A stretch of 6,982 bases of DNA from an archaeon (GCA_030594585.1 JAUVEX010000052.1:1-6982); one strand, 5' to 3'; numbered from the stretch's first letter, positions 1 to 5,517 are shown. Made by a program: numbers and translations. The notes: generated by a model from the letters alone, not told the origin.

Positions 1-851
1 TGTGGCTTTTGCTTGGAATTTTAAGTTACCTGTCTTTTGCAATTTCTACAACAATTGATAAAGACATGATGAACCGGCACTACGGGGCTTTAAGAACAAA
101 CACAATAAAGATGTTTCTTGACGGCGTTATATTGCTTGCAATTGGTTTTTTGTTTTTTGAGCTTAAGTTTACATTTAATGTTCTTTTGGGCGCGCTTCTT
201 CTTGGAGGGACTTATGCTTTGGCAGGAGTGCTTTATTTCAAAAGCCTCAAACTGAAAGATGTTGCCACAATTGCACCTTTCATGATTTCTTCAATAATTC
301 TGTTTGTTTTTTTAGGCTCTGTTTTTCTTTTGAATGAAACGGTTAATGCCTTTAATTATGTTGGTGTTTTTATAGTTGTCGGAGGCATTTATTTGCTTTT
401 ATCAGAAAAGAGTTTTTCAATTCCCCGGCCTGACAAAGGATTAATCCTTGCTGTTTTTGTGGTTGTTTTAGTTGTGTTTGGCTCGCTTCTTACAAAAATT
501 CTCTTGTTCAATGCTGAGCCCATAACTCTTGGTGTTTTGATGTATTTCTCTTCTGCTCTTTTTTTGCTCGTGTATCATCTCTTTTTAAAGAAGGATTCCC
601 TGTGGGCGCCGGGCTACTTTAAGGATGGTTTCAAAAGAATATTTGTTGCCTCGTTTTTCGGCACTCTTGGTACGGGCTTTCTTTTCTTAGCGCTTTCGCT
701 TGAAAACGCATCAAAAGTCTATCCCTTGGGCGGTCTTCAGTCGGTCTTTATATTTGCAATAGCCATATTATTTCTTAAAGAGAAATTTTACTGGCACAAG
801 CTTTTAGGGATACTGATTGTTTTTGCAGGGGTTTTTCTTGTGTCTGTTTGA
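1..851 (+). CDS. EamA/DMT-family membrane transporter (start codon cut by window edge)
   Basis: The product is an almost entirely hydrophobic protein of about 283 residues with some ten membrane segments in two similar halves, the usual size and layout of EamA drug/metabolite transporters. Each half ends in the family's typical pattern: 'SVFLLNETVNAFNYVGVFIV' in the first and 'LFLKEKFYWHKLLGILIVFA' in the second, where an acidic residue follows a hydrophobic helix and the next helix is Gly/Val/Ile-rich. The substrate cannot be told from sequence. Bases 1-2 are TG followed by TGG CTT TTG, so an A one base outside the window would give ATG and a protein starting MWLLLGILSYL. A TTG at 9 is in frame but would remove part of the first helix. 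The stop at 849-851 lies inside the convergent dihydrouridine synthase gene. The family call is firm; the exact start is inferred. Confidence 0.9.
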   Translation, partial: WLLLGILSYLSFAISTTIDKDMMNRHYGALRTNTIKMFLDGVILLAIGFLFFELKFTFNVLLGALLLGGTYALAGVLYFKSLKLKDVATIAPFMISSIILFVFLGSVFLLNETVNAFNYVGVFIVVGGIYLLLSEKSFSIPRPDKGLILAVFVVVLVVFGSLLTKILLFNAEPITLGVLMYFSSALFLLVYHLFLKKDSLWAPGYFKDGFKRIFVASFFGTLGTGFLFLALSLENASKVYPLGGLQSVFIFAIAILFLKEKFYWHKLLGILIVFAGVFLVSV

Positions 852-1801
852 TTGTCAAGTGTCCCTAAAATCCTTCTAATATCGTCTTTGCTCTCGCACT
901 TTGTGATTGCTAATCTTGCTTCCCTTCCGCCTATAAGGTTCTTTGTGAACCAACATGCATGGAAGCGATAATCTTTTAATTGTGGTTCGTAATATTTATC
1001 CATCAACTCGCATAGCGTGTCGTAGGCCTCGACTTTCTCATGCGCTGTTGGCTCAGGCAATATTTCTCCGGTTTCAAGATAATGATTGCATCTTTTGAAA
1101 ATAAATGGGTTTCCTATTGCGGCTCGCCCAATCATCACAAGGTCGCATTTTGTGTCTTCAAGCATTTTTTTGCAGTCTTCTGGTGTTCTTACATCGCCAT
1201 TGCCGATTACAGGGATTCCAACTGCCTCTTTTACTTTCTTTATCATGTTCCAGTCTGCAACGCCGGTGTATTTGTCTTTCATTGTCCTTGCATGAACAGT
1301 TATTGCAGATGCTCCTGCTTTCTCAATTACTTTGGCGATTTTTATTGTGTCTTTTGCGGAATCAAAGCCAAGGCGGATTTTAGCGGTCACAGGTGTGTCA
1401 ATTGAGCCTGAAAGTGATGTGACAACATCTTTTATCAGTTCTGTATCCTTAAGCATGATTGCTCCTGCGTTCTTTCTTGCCAATTTGAAAGACGGGCAGC
1501 CCATGTTTACATCTATTATGTCTACGGGATCTTCAAGTATTATTTTGGCTGCTTTCACAAGATTTTCTGTGTTTGAGCCGAAAAGCTGTGCTGCAACAGG
1601 ATGCTCTTCTTTTACAGTCATAAATGTCTTTGGTGTCCTGTGCTTTTTGTAGAAAAAACCGTCCGCGTCAACCATCTCAGACCACACAGCAGCTGCACCG
1701 TAGCGCCTGCACAAGATACGATACGGCAGAGTTGTCACTGAACACATTGGAGCCAATACTACTTTTCCTTTGATGTTTGCTGAACCGATTTTCATTGGCA
1801 T
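788..1801 (-). CDS. dus: tRNA-dihydrouridine synthase, DusB-like
   Basis: This FMN-dependent TIM-barrel enzyme reduces uridine to dihydrouridine in tRNA using NADPH. Seen in the sequence, numbering from the ATG at 1801: N-terminal 'VVLAPMCSVTTLPYRILCRR' (FMN-binding), the 'DVNMGCP' motif with catalytic Cys102, Lys141 in TAKIRLG, His170 in TVHAR, GNGD at 200-203 and the phosphate-binding MIGRAAIGNP near 223-232, followed by the helical tRNA-binding domain (about 250-315). It resembles bacterial DusB in motif order and length. Two ATGs are possible, 1801 and 1795. A TATA-like element at 1819-1826 would place transcription start near 1796, favouring the second ATG (MKIGSANI) in a leaderless mRNA. 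Residues from about 317 onward lie opposite the transporter gene and exceed the normal end of the family. Function is confident; start and tail are less so. Confidence 0.95.
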   Translation of the reverse strand: MPMKIGSANIKGKVVLAPMCSVTTLPYRILCRRYGAAAVWSEMVDADGFFYKKHRTPKTFMTVKEEHPVAAQLFGSNTENLVKAAKIILEDPVDIIDVNMGCPSFKLARKNAGAIMLKDTELIKDVVTSLSGSIDTPVTAKIRLGFDSAKDTIKIAKVIEKAGASAITVHARTMKDKYTGVADWNMIKKVKEAVGIPVIGNGDVRTPEDCKKMLEDTKCDLVMIGRAAIGNPFIFKRCNHYLETGEILPEPTAHEKVEAYDTLCELMDKYYEPQLKDYRFHACWFTKNLIGGREARLAITKCESKDDIRRILGTLDNQTDTRKTPAKTISIPKSLCQ

Positions 1802-1818
1802 ATGTTGAAAGAGAAATG

Positions 1819-1826
1819 TTTTTAAG
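1819..1826 (-). promoter_or_regulatory. TATA box of the dihydrouridine synthase gene
   Basis: On the minus strand the sequence reads CTTAAAAA preceded by a CCCAAAA stretch that could serve as BRE. Its centre is about 22 bases before the first ATG and 27-28 before the second ATG at 1795, so a standard archaeal spacing gives a leaderless transcript starting close to the second ATG. Confidence 0.5.
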
Positions 1827-1855
1827 TTTTGGGCGGTTTGTCGGTATTTGCATCA

Positions 1856-2362
1856 TCAAATAGAGCAAATATAATTTAAAGGTAGTGTATAATGCTTCCA
1901 AAATAGTTCATAAAATTCTTTTGTGTGCATGCATTCATCCAAAACAGTTTCGCAAACTTCATACCATTCACTGTTAAAAAATAGTGGAAATGCGGAAACA
2001 CATTCATCCAAACCAAATTCCTCTGCAAGACCAATAAACGGGTTTTTTGGACAAGGATCACAAAGGGTGTAGGTTATCGTAGGTATTACAAGATATCTTG
2101 CTTGTTTATCTGAAAGTTCTGGTGCTTTTTTTTTCAGTGTGGTTGTGCAGCAATCATAAATCGGTCTAAAAAGAGTAGACAACCCACTATTTGAACTGGT
2201 AGGTGAATAGAAACTCACCAAACTTTCTTCGCCATTGCATAAATATTGTATGCCGCAAAATTTCTGCCAATTTTCTTTTTTATCCAATGCGAAGCATTCA
2301 CTAACAGTTTCAAGGGTTTTTTTGCGTAATTCAGCTGTTGGTTCTACTTTTTCAACAAACAT
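1856..2362 (-). CDS. Cysteine-rich protein of unknown function
   Basis: I do not recognise this 168-residue protein. It has eleven cysteines (23, 36, 42, 71, 72, 101, 104, 121, 137, 144, 166), including one CxxC (CDPC at 101-104) and an adjacent pair (71-72), and several aromatic residues near the C-terminus (WYEVC, FWKHY). No membrane segment lies inside the body. The chosen start is the ATG at 2362, which has a TATA-like element centred 28 bases upstream; a TTG at 2368 is also in frame. The frame stays open upstream to 2413 and would encode a hydrophobic stretch (YIFILLCIILF), but only an ATT codon could start it, so a signal peptide is possible but not supported by a normal start. It lies 54 bases upstream of the dihydrouridine synthase, same strand. 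It may be a metal-binding or a disulfide-rich protein; sequence alone does not decide. Confidence 0.75.
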   Translation of the reverse strand: MFVEKVEPTAELRKKTLETVSECFALDKKENWQKFCGIQYLCNGEESLVSFYSPTSSNSGLSTLFRPIYDCCTTTLKKKAPELSDKQARYLVIPTITYTLCDPCPKNPFIGLAEEFGLDECVSAFPLFFNSEWYEVCETVLDECMHTKEFYELFWKHYTLPLNYICSI

Positions 2363-2385
2363 AAACAAAATAATGCATAAAAGAA

Positions 2386-2395
2386 TAAAAATATA
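2386..2395 (-). promoter_or_regulatory. TATA box of the Cys-rich protein gene
   Basis: The minus strand reads TATATTTTTA, centred 28 bases before the ATG at 2362, the same spacing as at neighbouring genes. A second TATA-like element (minus-strand TTATTTTAAG, 2421-2430) lies further upstream and would suit a longer, non-ATG-started form. The area is very AT-rich, so each call is weak alone. Confidence 0.4.
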
Positions 2396-2473
2396 CTCGT
2401 ATTCTGGAAAATCCTATTATCTTAAAATAAAGTAATGTTTCCCAATAAAATAACATTATTAACTTTTTACAAT

Positions 2474-2791
2474 TCAAACCTCAAGCACAACCCGTTCGGT
2501 CTTCCCGCCTTTGACTGCTAAAACTTCAACGGATTTTATTTCCCCAACATCTTTTCCTTCGTATTTTGCCTCAAAGACCCCATCGCCTAAAGCCTTTATG
2601 CAATTGGGCCTTGATGCTGCGTAATAGACAACAGTTGTTGGCGAAGTTGATTCAGGGAGAAGTATGTATTCTTTTTTGTCGGTCCGCAAAATGGCTGAGA
2701 CTTGCGATTTCACATGTTTTTCGCCATCTTTTGTGTATATGATGACCGAAATGCTTTTTTCGTATTTAAGAATGCTTGTCTCTATGTGCAT
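2474..2791 (-). CDS. Small hypothetical protein (105 residues)
   Basis: No family is recognised. The protein is soluble, rich in Val, Lys, Glu and Thr, with alternating hydrophobic/charged stretches (ISVIIYTKDGEKHV, EYILLPES, TTVVYYAAS, VEVLAVKGGKTERVVLEV) that suggest a small mostly beta fold; there is one Cys (residue 64) and no signal peptide. The ATG at 2791 has a good TATA box centred 28 bases upstream, which supports both the gene and its start. It lies upstream of the Cys-rich gene on the same strand with a 111-base gap that holds another TATA-like element, so the two are probably separate transcripts. It is divergent from the Na+/Ca2+ exchanger gene and shares a 100-base promoter region with it. 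Codon use and lack of a better ORF in other frames make it likely real. Confidence 0.7.
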   Translation of the reverse strand: MHIETSILKYEKSISVIIYTKDGEKHVKSQVSAILRTDKKEYILLPESTSPTTVVYYAASRPNCIKALGDGVFEAKYEGKDVGEIKSVEVLAVKGGKTERVVLEV

Positions 2792-2814
2792 GGATAAAAT
2801 ATTGGGTGATGTGG

Positions 2815-2823
2815 TTTATATAT
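2815..2823 (-). promoter_or_regulatory. TATA box of the 105-residue protein gene
   Basis: The minus strand reads ATATATAAA, close to the archaeal TATA consensus, centred 28 bases before the ATG at 2791. This predicts a leaderless mRNA. Confidence 0.55.
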
Positions 2824-2858
2824 CAAGAGGATTTTTCAATAAAGGAATACCTACAAAA

Positions 2859-2867
2859 CTATAAAAA
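2859..2867 (+). promoter_or_regulatory. TATA box of the Na+/Ca2+ exchanger gene
   Basis: CTATAAAAA lies about 29 bases before the ATG at 2892. Together with the minus-strand TATA at 2815-2823 it forms a divergent pair about 44 bases apart, so a regulator bound between them could act on both genes. No obvious operator palindrome is seen. Confidence 0.55.
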
Positions 2868-2891
2868 CAAGAATATACCTTAAATGATACT

Positions 2892-3845
2892 ATGCTGGAA
2901 TATGCTTTTTTTGTTATTGGTTTTGCCGTGCTTTTGAAGGGTGCTGATTTTCTTGTTGAAGGGGCATCCTCGCTTGCAAAGAAACTTAAAGTATCCGATA
3001 TGGTGATAGGGCTTACAGTTATAGCTTTTGGTACATCAACACCTGAACTTGTAATAAACATAACCGCAAGCTTGAGAGGTGCTACCGACATTGCCATCGG
3101 CAATGTTCTTGGAAGCAACATCGCAAATATTCTTGTGATTTTCGGAATTTGTGCGCTTATTGTGCCTTTTAAAGTGAAAAACACCACAATATGGAAAGAG
3201 ACACCCATGCATCTTTTAGGGGTTGTTGTCTTAGCGGTTCTTGCGAATGATTTTTTGATCAACAACGCCGCCGAGTCTGCGCTTTCAAGAAGTGATGGGA
3301 TTATACTGCTTCTGTTTTTTAGTGTTTTTATGTATTATGTGGTGCGGAATGCAAAAAATGGCTTTAACGAGACAAATACAAAGGAGCGAGGGCTTGTTTT
3401 GTCAATTGTGCTTGTTGCTCTTGGCCTTTTAGGACTTACTGTGGGTGGTGAATGGGTCATAACAAACGCGATAATCATCGCCACAAATATAGGTATAAGC
3501 GAGATTTTAATAAGCCTCACAATTATTGCATTTGGAACATCACTTCCGGAAGTTATAACCGCCATTATAGCCGCGTATAAACGAAACACAAGCCTTGCTA
3601 TTGGAACCGCTATTGGCTCAAACATATTCAATATCTTTTTTGTTCTTGGCACAAGTGCAGCCATTCGGCCAATTGCTTTTTCTTCAACACTAAACACAGA
3701 TATTCTTGTTTTAGGATTTTCAAGCATTGTTGTTTTTGCAGTAATGCTTCTTGGAAAAAAGCAAAAAACCATTGAGCGAAAAGAAGGCATTCTGTTATTA
3801 TTCATTTATGCTGCTTATCTCGCATTTATTGTTTTAAGGGGATAA
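2892..3845 (+). CDS. CaCA-family sodium/calcium exchanger (YrbG / NCX_Mj type)
   Basis: This is a 317-residue integral membrane protein with two homologous halves of about five helices each joined by a charged loop (about 153-167). Both alpha-repeats are complete: AFGTSTPE at 45-52 with GNVLGSNIANI at 70-80, and AFGTSLPE at 213-220 with GTAIGSNIFNI at 238-248. By alignment from memory to the NCX of Methanocaldococcus jannaschii, Glu52 and Glu220 match the two Ca2+-binding glutamates, Thr48/Ser49 and Thr216/Ser217 the Na+-site residues, and Ser75 and Ser243 the further ligand serines. The position matching its Asp240 is Asn247 here, so both halves carry Asn (79 and 247). The family exchanges Na+ for Ca2+ across the cell membrane; the actual ion pair here is inferred. 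The ATG at 2892 has a TATA box 29 bases upstream, so the mRNA is likely leaderless. The stop codon lies inside a short tandem repeat. Confidence 0.95.
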   Translation: MLEYAFFVIGFAVLLKGADFLVEGASSLAKKLKVSDMVIGLTVIAFGTSTPELVINITASLRGATDIAIGNVLGSNIANILVIFGICALIVPFKVKNTTIWKETPMHLLGVVVLAVLANDFLINNAAESALSRSDGIILLLFFSVFMYYVVRNAKNGFNETNTKERGLVLSIVLVALGLLGLTVGGEWVITNAIIIATNIGISEILISLTIIAFGTSLPEVITAIIAAYKRNTSLAIGTAIGSNIFNIFFVLGTSAAIRPIAFSSTLNTDILVLGFSSIVVFAVMLLGKKQKTIERKEGILLLFIYAAYLAFIVLRG

Positions 3846-3872
3846 CGGCACAAAACACGGGATAACGGCACA
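3839..3872. repeat. Tandem direct repeat, 20-base period, two copies
   Basis: The 14-mer GGGATAACGGCACA occurs at 3839-3852 and again at 3859-3872, exactly 20 bases apart. The first copy contains the TAA stop of the exchanger gene (3843-3845). No further copy and no inverted copy is seen in the window. It could be a duplication by slippage or a pair of protein-binding sites upstream of the small transcription unit that follows. Confidence 0.7.
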
Positions 3873-3887
3873 TAAGTGTGTGGTGTT

Positions 3888-3896
3888 CTTTATATG
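3888..3896 (+). promoter_or_regulatory. Candidate TATA box of the small transcription unit
   Basis: CTTTATATG, followed by an imperfect GCGC-centred palindrome (3891-3903), lies where a transcript start near 3918-3922 would be expected, about 10 bases before the leader hairpin. Inferred from spacing and composition only. Confidence 0.4.
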
Positions 3897-3930
3897 CGCT
3901 ATAGAATAAAGGTCTTTTTAGAAAAATAAG

Positions 3931-3976
3931 GTGTGAGGGCTTCAAAGGCACTATGCCCCGAAAGAACCCCTCACAC
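3931..3976 (+). promoter_or_regulatory. Structured 5' leader: 9-bp hairpin with inner stem-loop
   Basis: GTGTGAGGG (3931-3939) pairs perfectly with CCCTCACAC (3968-3976). Inside it GGCA (3947-3950) pairs with TGCC (3954-3957) around a three-base loop, leaving purine-rich internal loops on both sides. The structure ends 10 bases before the Shine-Dalgarno of the 30-codon ORF. It does not match a riboswitch class I can recall. It could be a regulatory leader or part of a structured small RNA. Confidence 0.5.
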
Positions 3977-3999
3977 GCTTTTAAGGGAGGTATACAAAT

Positions 4000-4092
4000 A
4001 TGAGCGGAATTGAATTGTGGACTTGTGCGCTTCAAAAGCACAGGAATGATATTTGCGTCAAAGATGCAATGAAACATATTTGGATGGCCTAA
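4000..4092 (+). CDS. Candidate 30-residue small protein with strong Shine-Dalgarno
   Basis: The ORF runs ATG to TAA and encodes a product beginning MSGIELWTCALQKHRNDICV and ending KDAMKHIWMA. It has two Trp, two Cys and two His and no membrane segment. Eight bases before the ATG is GGGAGGT (3986-3992), the best ribosome-binding site in the window and notable because most neighbours look leaderless. The ORF sits in a well-bounded unit: TATA box near 3890, leader hairpin 3931-3976, terminator 4121-4155. A hairpin within the ORF (4022-4028 with 4038-4044) repeats a loop motif from the leader, so this could equally be a structured RNA with a chance reading frame. No homologue is recognised. The protein reading is an inference from the ribosome-binding site and gene layout. 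Confidence 0.45.
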   Translation: MSGIELWTCALQKHRNDICVKDAMKHIWMA

Positions 4093-4101
4093 ATATTCCT
4101 T

Positions 4102-4117
4102 AAGCCCACCCAGGCTT
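4102..4117 (+). other. Short stem-loop ahead of the terminator
   Basis: AAGCC (4102-4106) pairs with GGCTT (4113-4117) around a six-base loop, ten bases after the stop of the 30-codon ORF and just before the terminator hairpin. Confidence 0.35.
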
Positions 4118-4120
4118 TCT

Positions 4121-4155
4121 AAAGTGCGGCAGTTTACTGCTGCACTTTCTTTTTC
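4121..4155 (+). terminator. Hairpin and T-tract terminator of the small transcription unit
   Basis: AAAGTGCGGCAGT (4121-4133) pairs with ACTGCTGCACTTT (4136-4148), 13 pairs with one G-T, followed by TTTCTTTTT on the plus strand. On the minus strand no T-tract follows, so it should act on plus-strand transcripts. The hairpin also covers the last codons and stop of the convergent 39-codon ORF. Confidence 0.65.
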
Positions 4156-4253
4156 TCGTTAAATGCCAGCATTTTATTTATTCTTTCAACTTCTTTCCAG
4201 TTGTTTCTCTCAGCAGCCATATTTTTCATTTTTTTAAGTTGTTCTAAAATCAT
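4134..4253 (-). CDS. Candidate 39-residue charged helical small protein
   Basis: The ORF starts at ATG 4251-4253 and ends at TAA 4134-4136. The product begins MILEQLKKMKNMAAERNNWK and continues EVERINKMLAFNEKKKVQQ. It is highly charged (Lys, Glu, Arg) with regularly spaced Leu, Ile, Met and Val, as in an amphipathic helix, a composition unlike random AT-rich ORFs, which usually give Phe/Ile/Lys/Asn runs. A TATA-like AACTATAC (minus strand, 4279-4286) is about 29 bases before the start, matching the leaderless spacing of other genes here; a GGTGG is also close upstream. It is divergent from nurA and convergent with the 30-codon ORF, ending in the shared hairpin. I recognise no family. It could be a regulator or an antitoxin-like small protein, but nothing shows this directly. 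Confidence 0.5.
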   Translation of the reverse strand: MILEQLKKMKNMAAERNNWKEVERINKMLAFNEKKKVQQ

Positions 4254-4335
4254 AAAACCCACCACATTTATTACTTGTGTATAGTTAATAGTTTCTGAAG
4301 CTTATAAATGTTACTGACAAGTTGTAAAAGACCAA

Positions 4336-4344
4336 TTTATAAAT
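4336..4344 (+). promoter_or_regulatory. TATA box of nurA (decides the start)
   Basis: TTTATAAAT, preceded by ACCAA, is centred 25 bases before the ATG at 4365. Another TATA-like element, CTTATAAA at 4301-4308, overlaps the upstream in-frame ATG at 4308, which therefore could not lie on a transcript from either element. Confidence 0.6.
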
Positions 4345-4364
4345 TATCTGAAGAAAATACTAGT

Positions 4365-5456
4365 ATGAATGATGCAATAGCCAACGCCGTTGAAATGCTA
4401 GAGAAACTAGAAAATAAAAAAGATAATTCAAAACAGGCTTCTTTTGGAGATTCTCGCTATAAGGCAATTCCTTTTGATGTGAAAAATTTTCATGAAATTC
4501 CTGCGGATTTAGGTGAAAAGACAATTGCTGCTGTTGATGGCGGCAATATAGAGATTGTGTCTGCCCCCAATTTCTCGCTTTCTCTTGTAAGAGTTGCTGT
4601 AAGCGCTTATAAGAACAACAAGAAAATAAAGCTTCCGATTGACGAAACAATAACATTTTATTGCCTTGCTGTTGCTTCAAATGAAGGGTTTGGGAAAATA
4701 ACATATAATGTGCGGCTTTTTCCAATGTCTAAAAAGCATGCGCCATACCTTCCCGATGAACAGGATCTTGTTTTTGATTCTTTTGACCCGACAATTACGA
4801 CAGGCAATCGGGTAAAAATATCCAAAATGGGTGGTGTGGCAAGGCGTTTTTCTGAATGGAAAATGGCTGAACTTGTTTCAGGGGTGCTTGAGCCGGGAGA
4901 CATAATAGTCAAAGACGGCTCGCTTCAGACCGGGATTACAAATGAATCTGTTTATTCAAACAAATTGTATGACTCCGCCATAAAAAAGAATGTTGTTTTC
5001 TGTGGGGTGTCAAAAACCTCAACTCTTTTAACAGACACCGGATGCGGCCTTTCAGGGGAAATAATGAAAATGGCTGATGATAACGGCTTAAAAAAGCCAT
5101 GGGTGTATCATCCTGTGTGTAACATTGAACATCCTGACCACAGGGCTGAAATGTATTTTGTAAAACTTGCAGAAGTTTCAAGGCACGCATTCAGGTTCGA
5201 AATTTTAAAGGAACAGAAAAATATGGCATTGGAGACTATTTCTGCACTTTCTAAAAATTCAATTGATATCTCTTTTCCGGGATACCCTTATGCACTCATT
5301 GACGCTGACAGATGTGCGCGGGTCAGAAAGAACGAAATTGAACATCACAAGATGATGTTTTTGTCAACTGCATCGAAAGGTGCCTCGTTCAAAAATATTG
5401 CGCACCAGATAGCATCAACTGACGCGCACGGAATTCTGGATAGGATAATTAGGTAA
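4365..5456 (+). CDS. nurA: NurA-domain 5'-3' DNA nuclease
   Basis: NurA is a Mn2+-dependent nuclease that works with the HerA ATPase to resect double-strand breaks for RadA recombination in archaea. Numbered from the ATG at 4365 (363 residues), the family landmarks are AAVDGG (Asp58) near the N-terminus, acidic residues in FSEWKMAEL (Glu164, Glu169), VKDGSLQTG (Asp184), GVSKTS at 214-219, FPGYPYALIDADRCARV at 304-320 and a C-terminal HGILD (His355, Asp359). Spacing of the acidic motifs fits the RNase H-like active site. An in-frame ATG at 4308 would add 19 residues (MLLTSCKRPIYKLSEENTS) that do not look like a NurA start and lie over promoter elements, so the shorter form is preferred. No herA, mre11 or rad50 is adjacent, unlike many archaea where they cluster. 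It is a single-gene unit divergent from the 39-codon ORF. Confidence 0.9.
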   Translation: MNDAIANAVEMLEKLENKKDNSKQASFGDSRYKAIPFDVKNFHEIPADLGEKTIAAVDGGNIEIVSAPNFSLSLVRVAVSAYKNNKKIKLPIDETITFYCLAVASNEGFGKITYNVRLFPMSKKHAPYLPDEQDLVFDSFDPTITTGNRVKISKMGGVARRFSEWKMAELVSGVLEPGDIIVKDGSLQTGITNESVYSNKLYDSAIKKNVVFCGVSKTSTLLTDTGCGLSGEIMKMADDNGLKKPWVYHPVCNIEHPDHRAEMYFVKLAEVSRHAFRFEILKEQKNMALETISALSKNSIDISFPGYPYALIDADRCARVRKNEIEHHKMMFLSTASKGASFKNIAHQIASTDAHGILDRIIR

Positions 5457-5517
5457 AAAGAAAAAAAGAAGGAGTTAACGAACCATAAACTCAATTACAT
5501 TTTGGCCGTCAGTAACA

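Noticed and set aside
2433..2458. Possible minus-strand terminator after the 105-residue gene (TAATGTT / AACATTA)
   Set aside because: The stem is only seven mostly A-T pairs with a 12-base loop, too weak to separate from background AT richness.
2816..3265. Minus-strand ORFs opposite the exchanger gene (2816-3265 and 3335-3805)
   Set aside because: They are antisense shadows of a strongly conserved membrane protein and have no recognisable domain.
3933..4013. GTG-started 26-codon frame overlapping the start of the 30-codon ORF
   Set aside because: Its start lies within the leader hairpin with no ribosome-binding site; the hairpin explains the region better.
3826..4077. Minus-strand ORF of 83 codons opposite the small transcription unit
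   Set aside because: It crosses the tandem repeat, the hairpin leader and the 30-codon ORF, with composition unlike a protein; no promoter with suitable spacing was seen.
4000..4155. Leader-peptide attenuator controlling nurA
   Set aside because: The terminator is followed by about 200 bases, a convergent ORF and separate TATA boxes before nurA, so the small unit is unlikely to be its leader.
5192..5204. GGTTCGAAATT resembling a tRNA T-loop
   Set aside because: It is inside conserved nurA coding sequence and no acceptor, D or anticodon arm can be placed around it; no tRNA gene was found on either strand.
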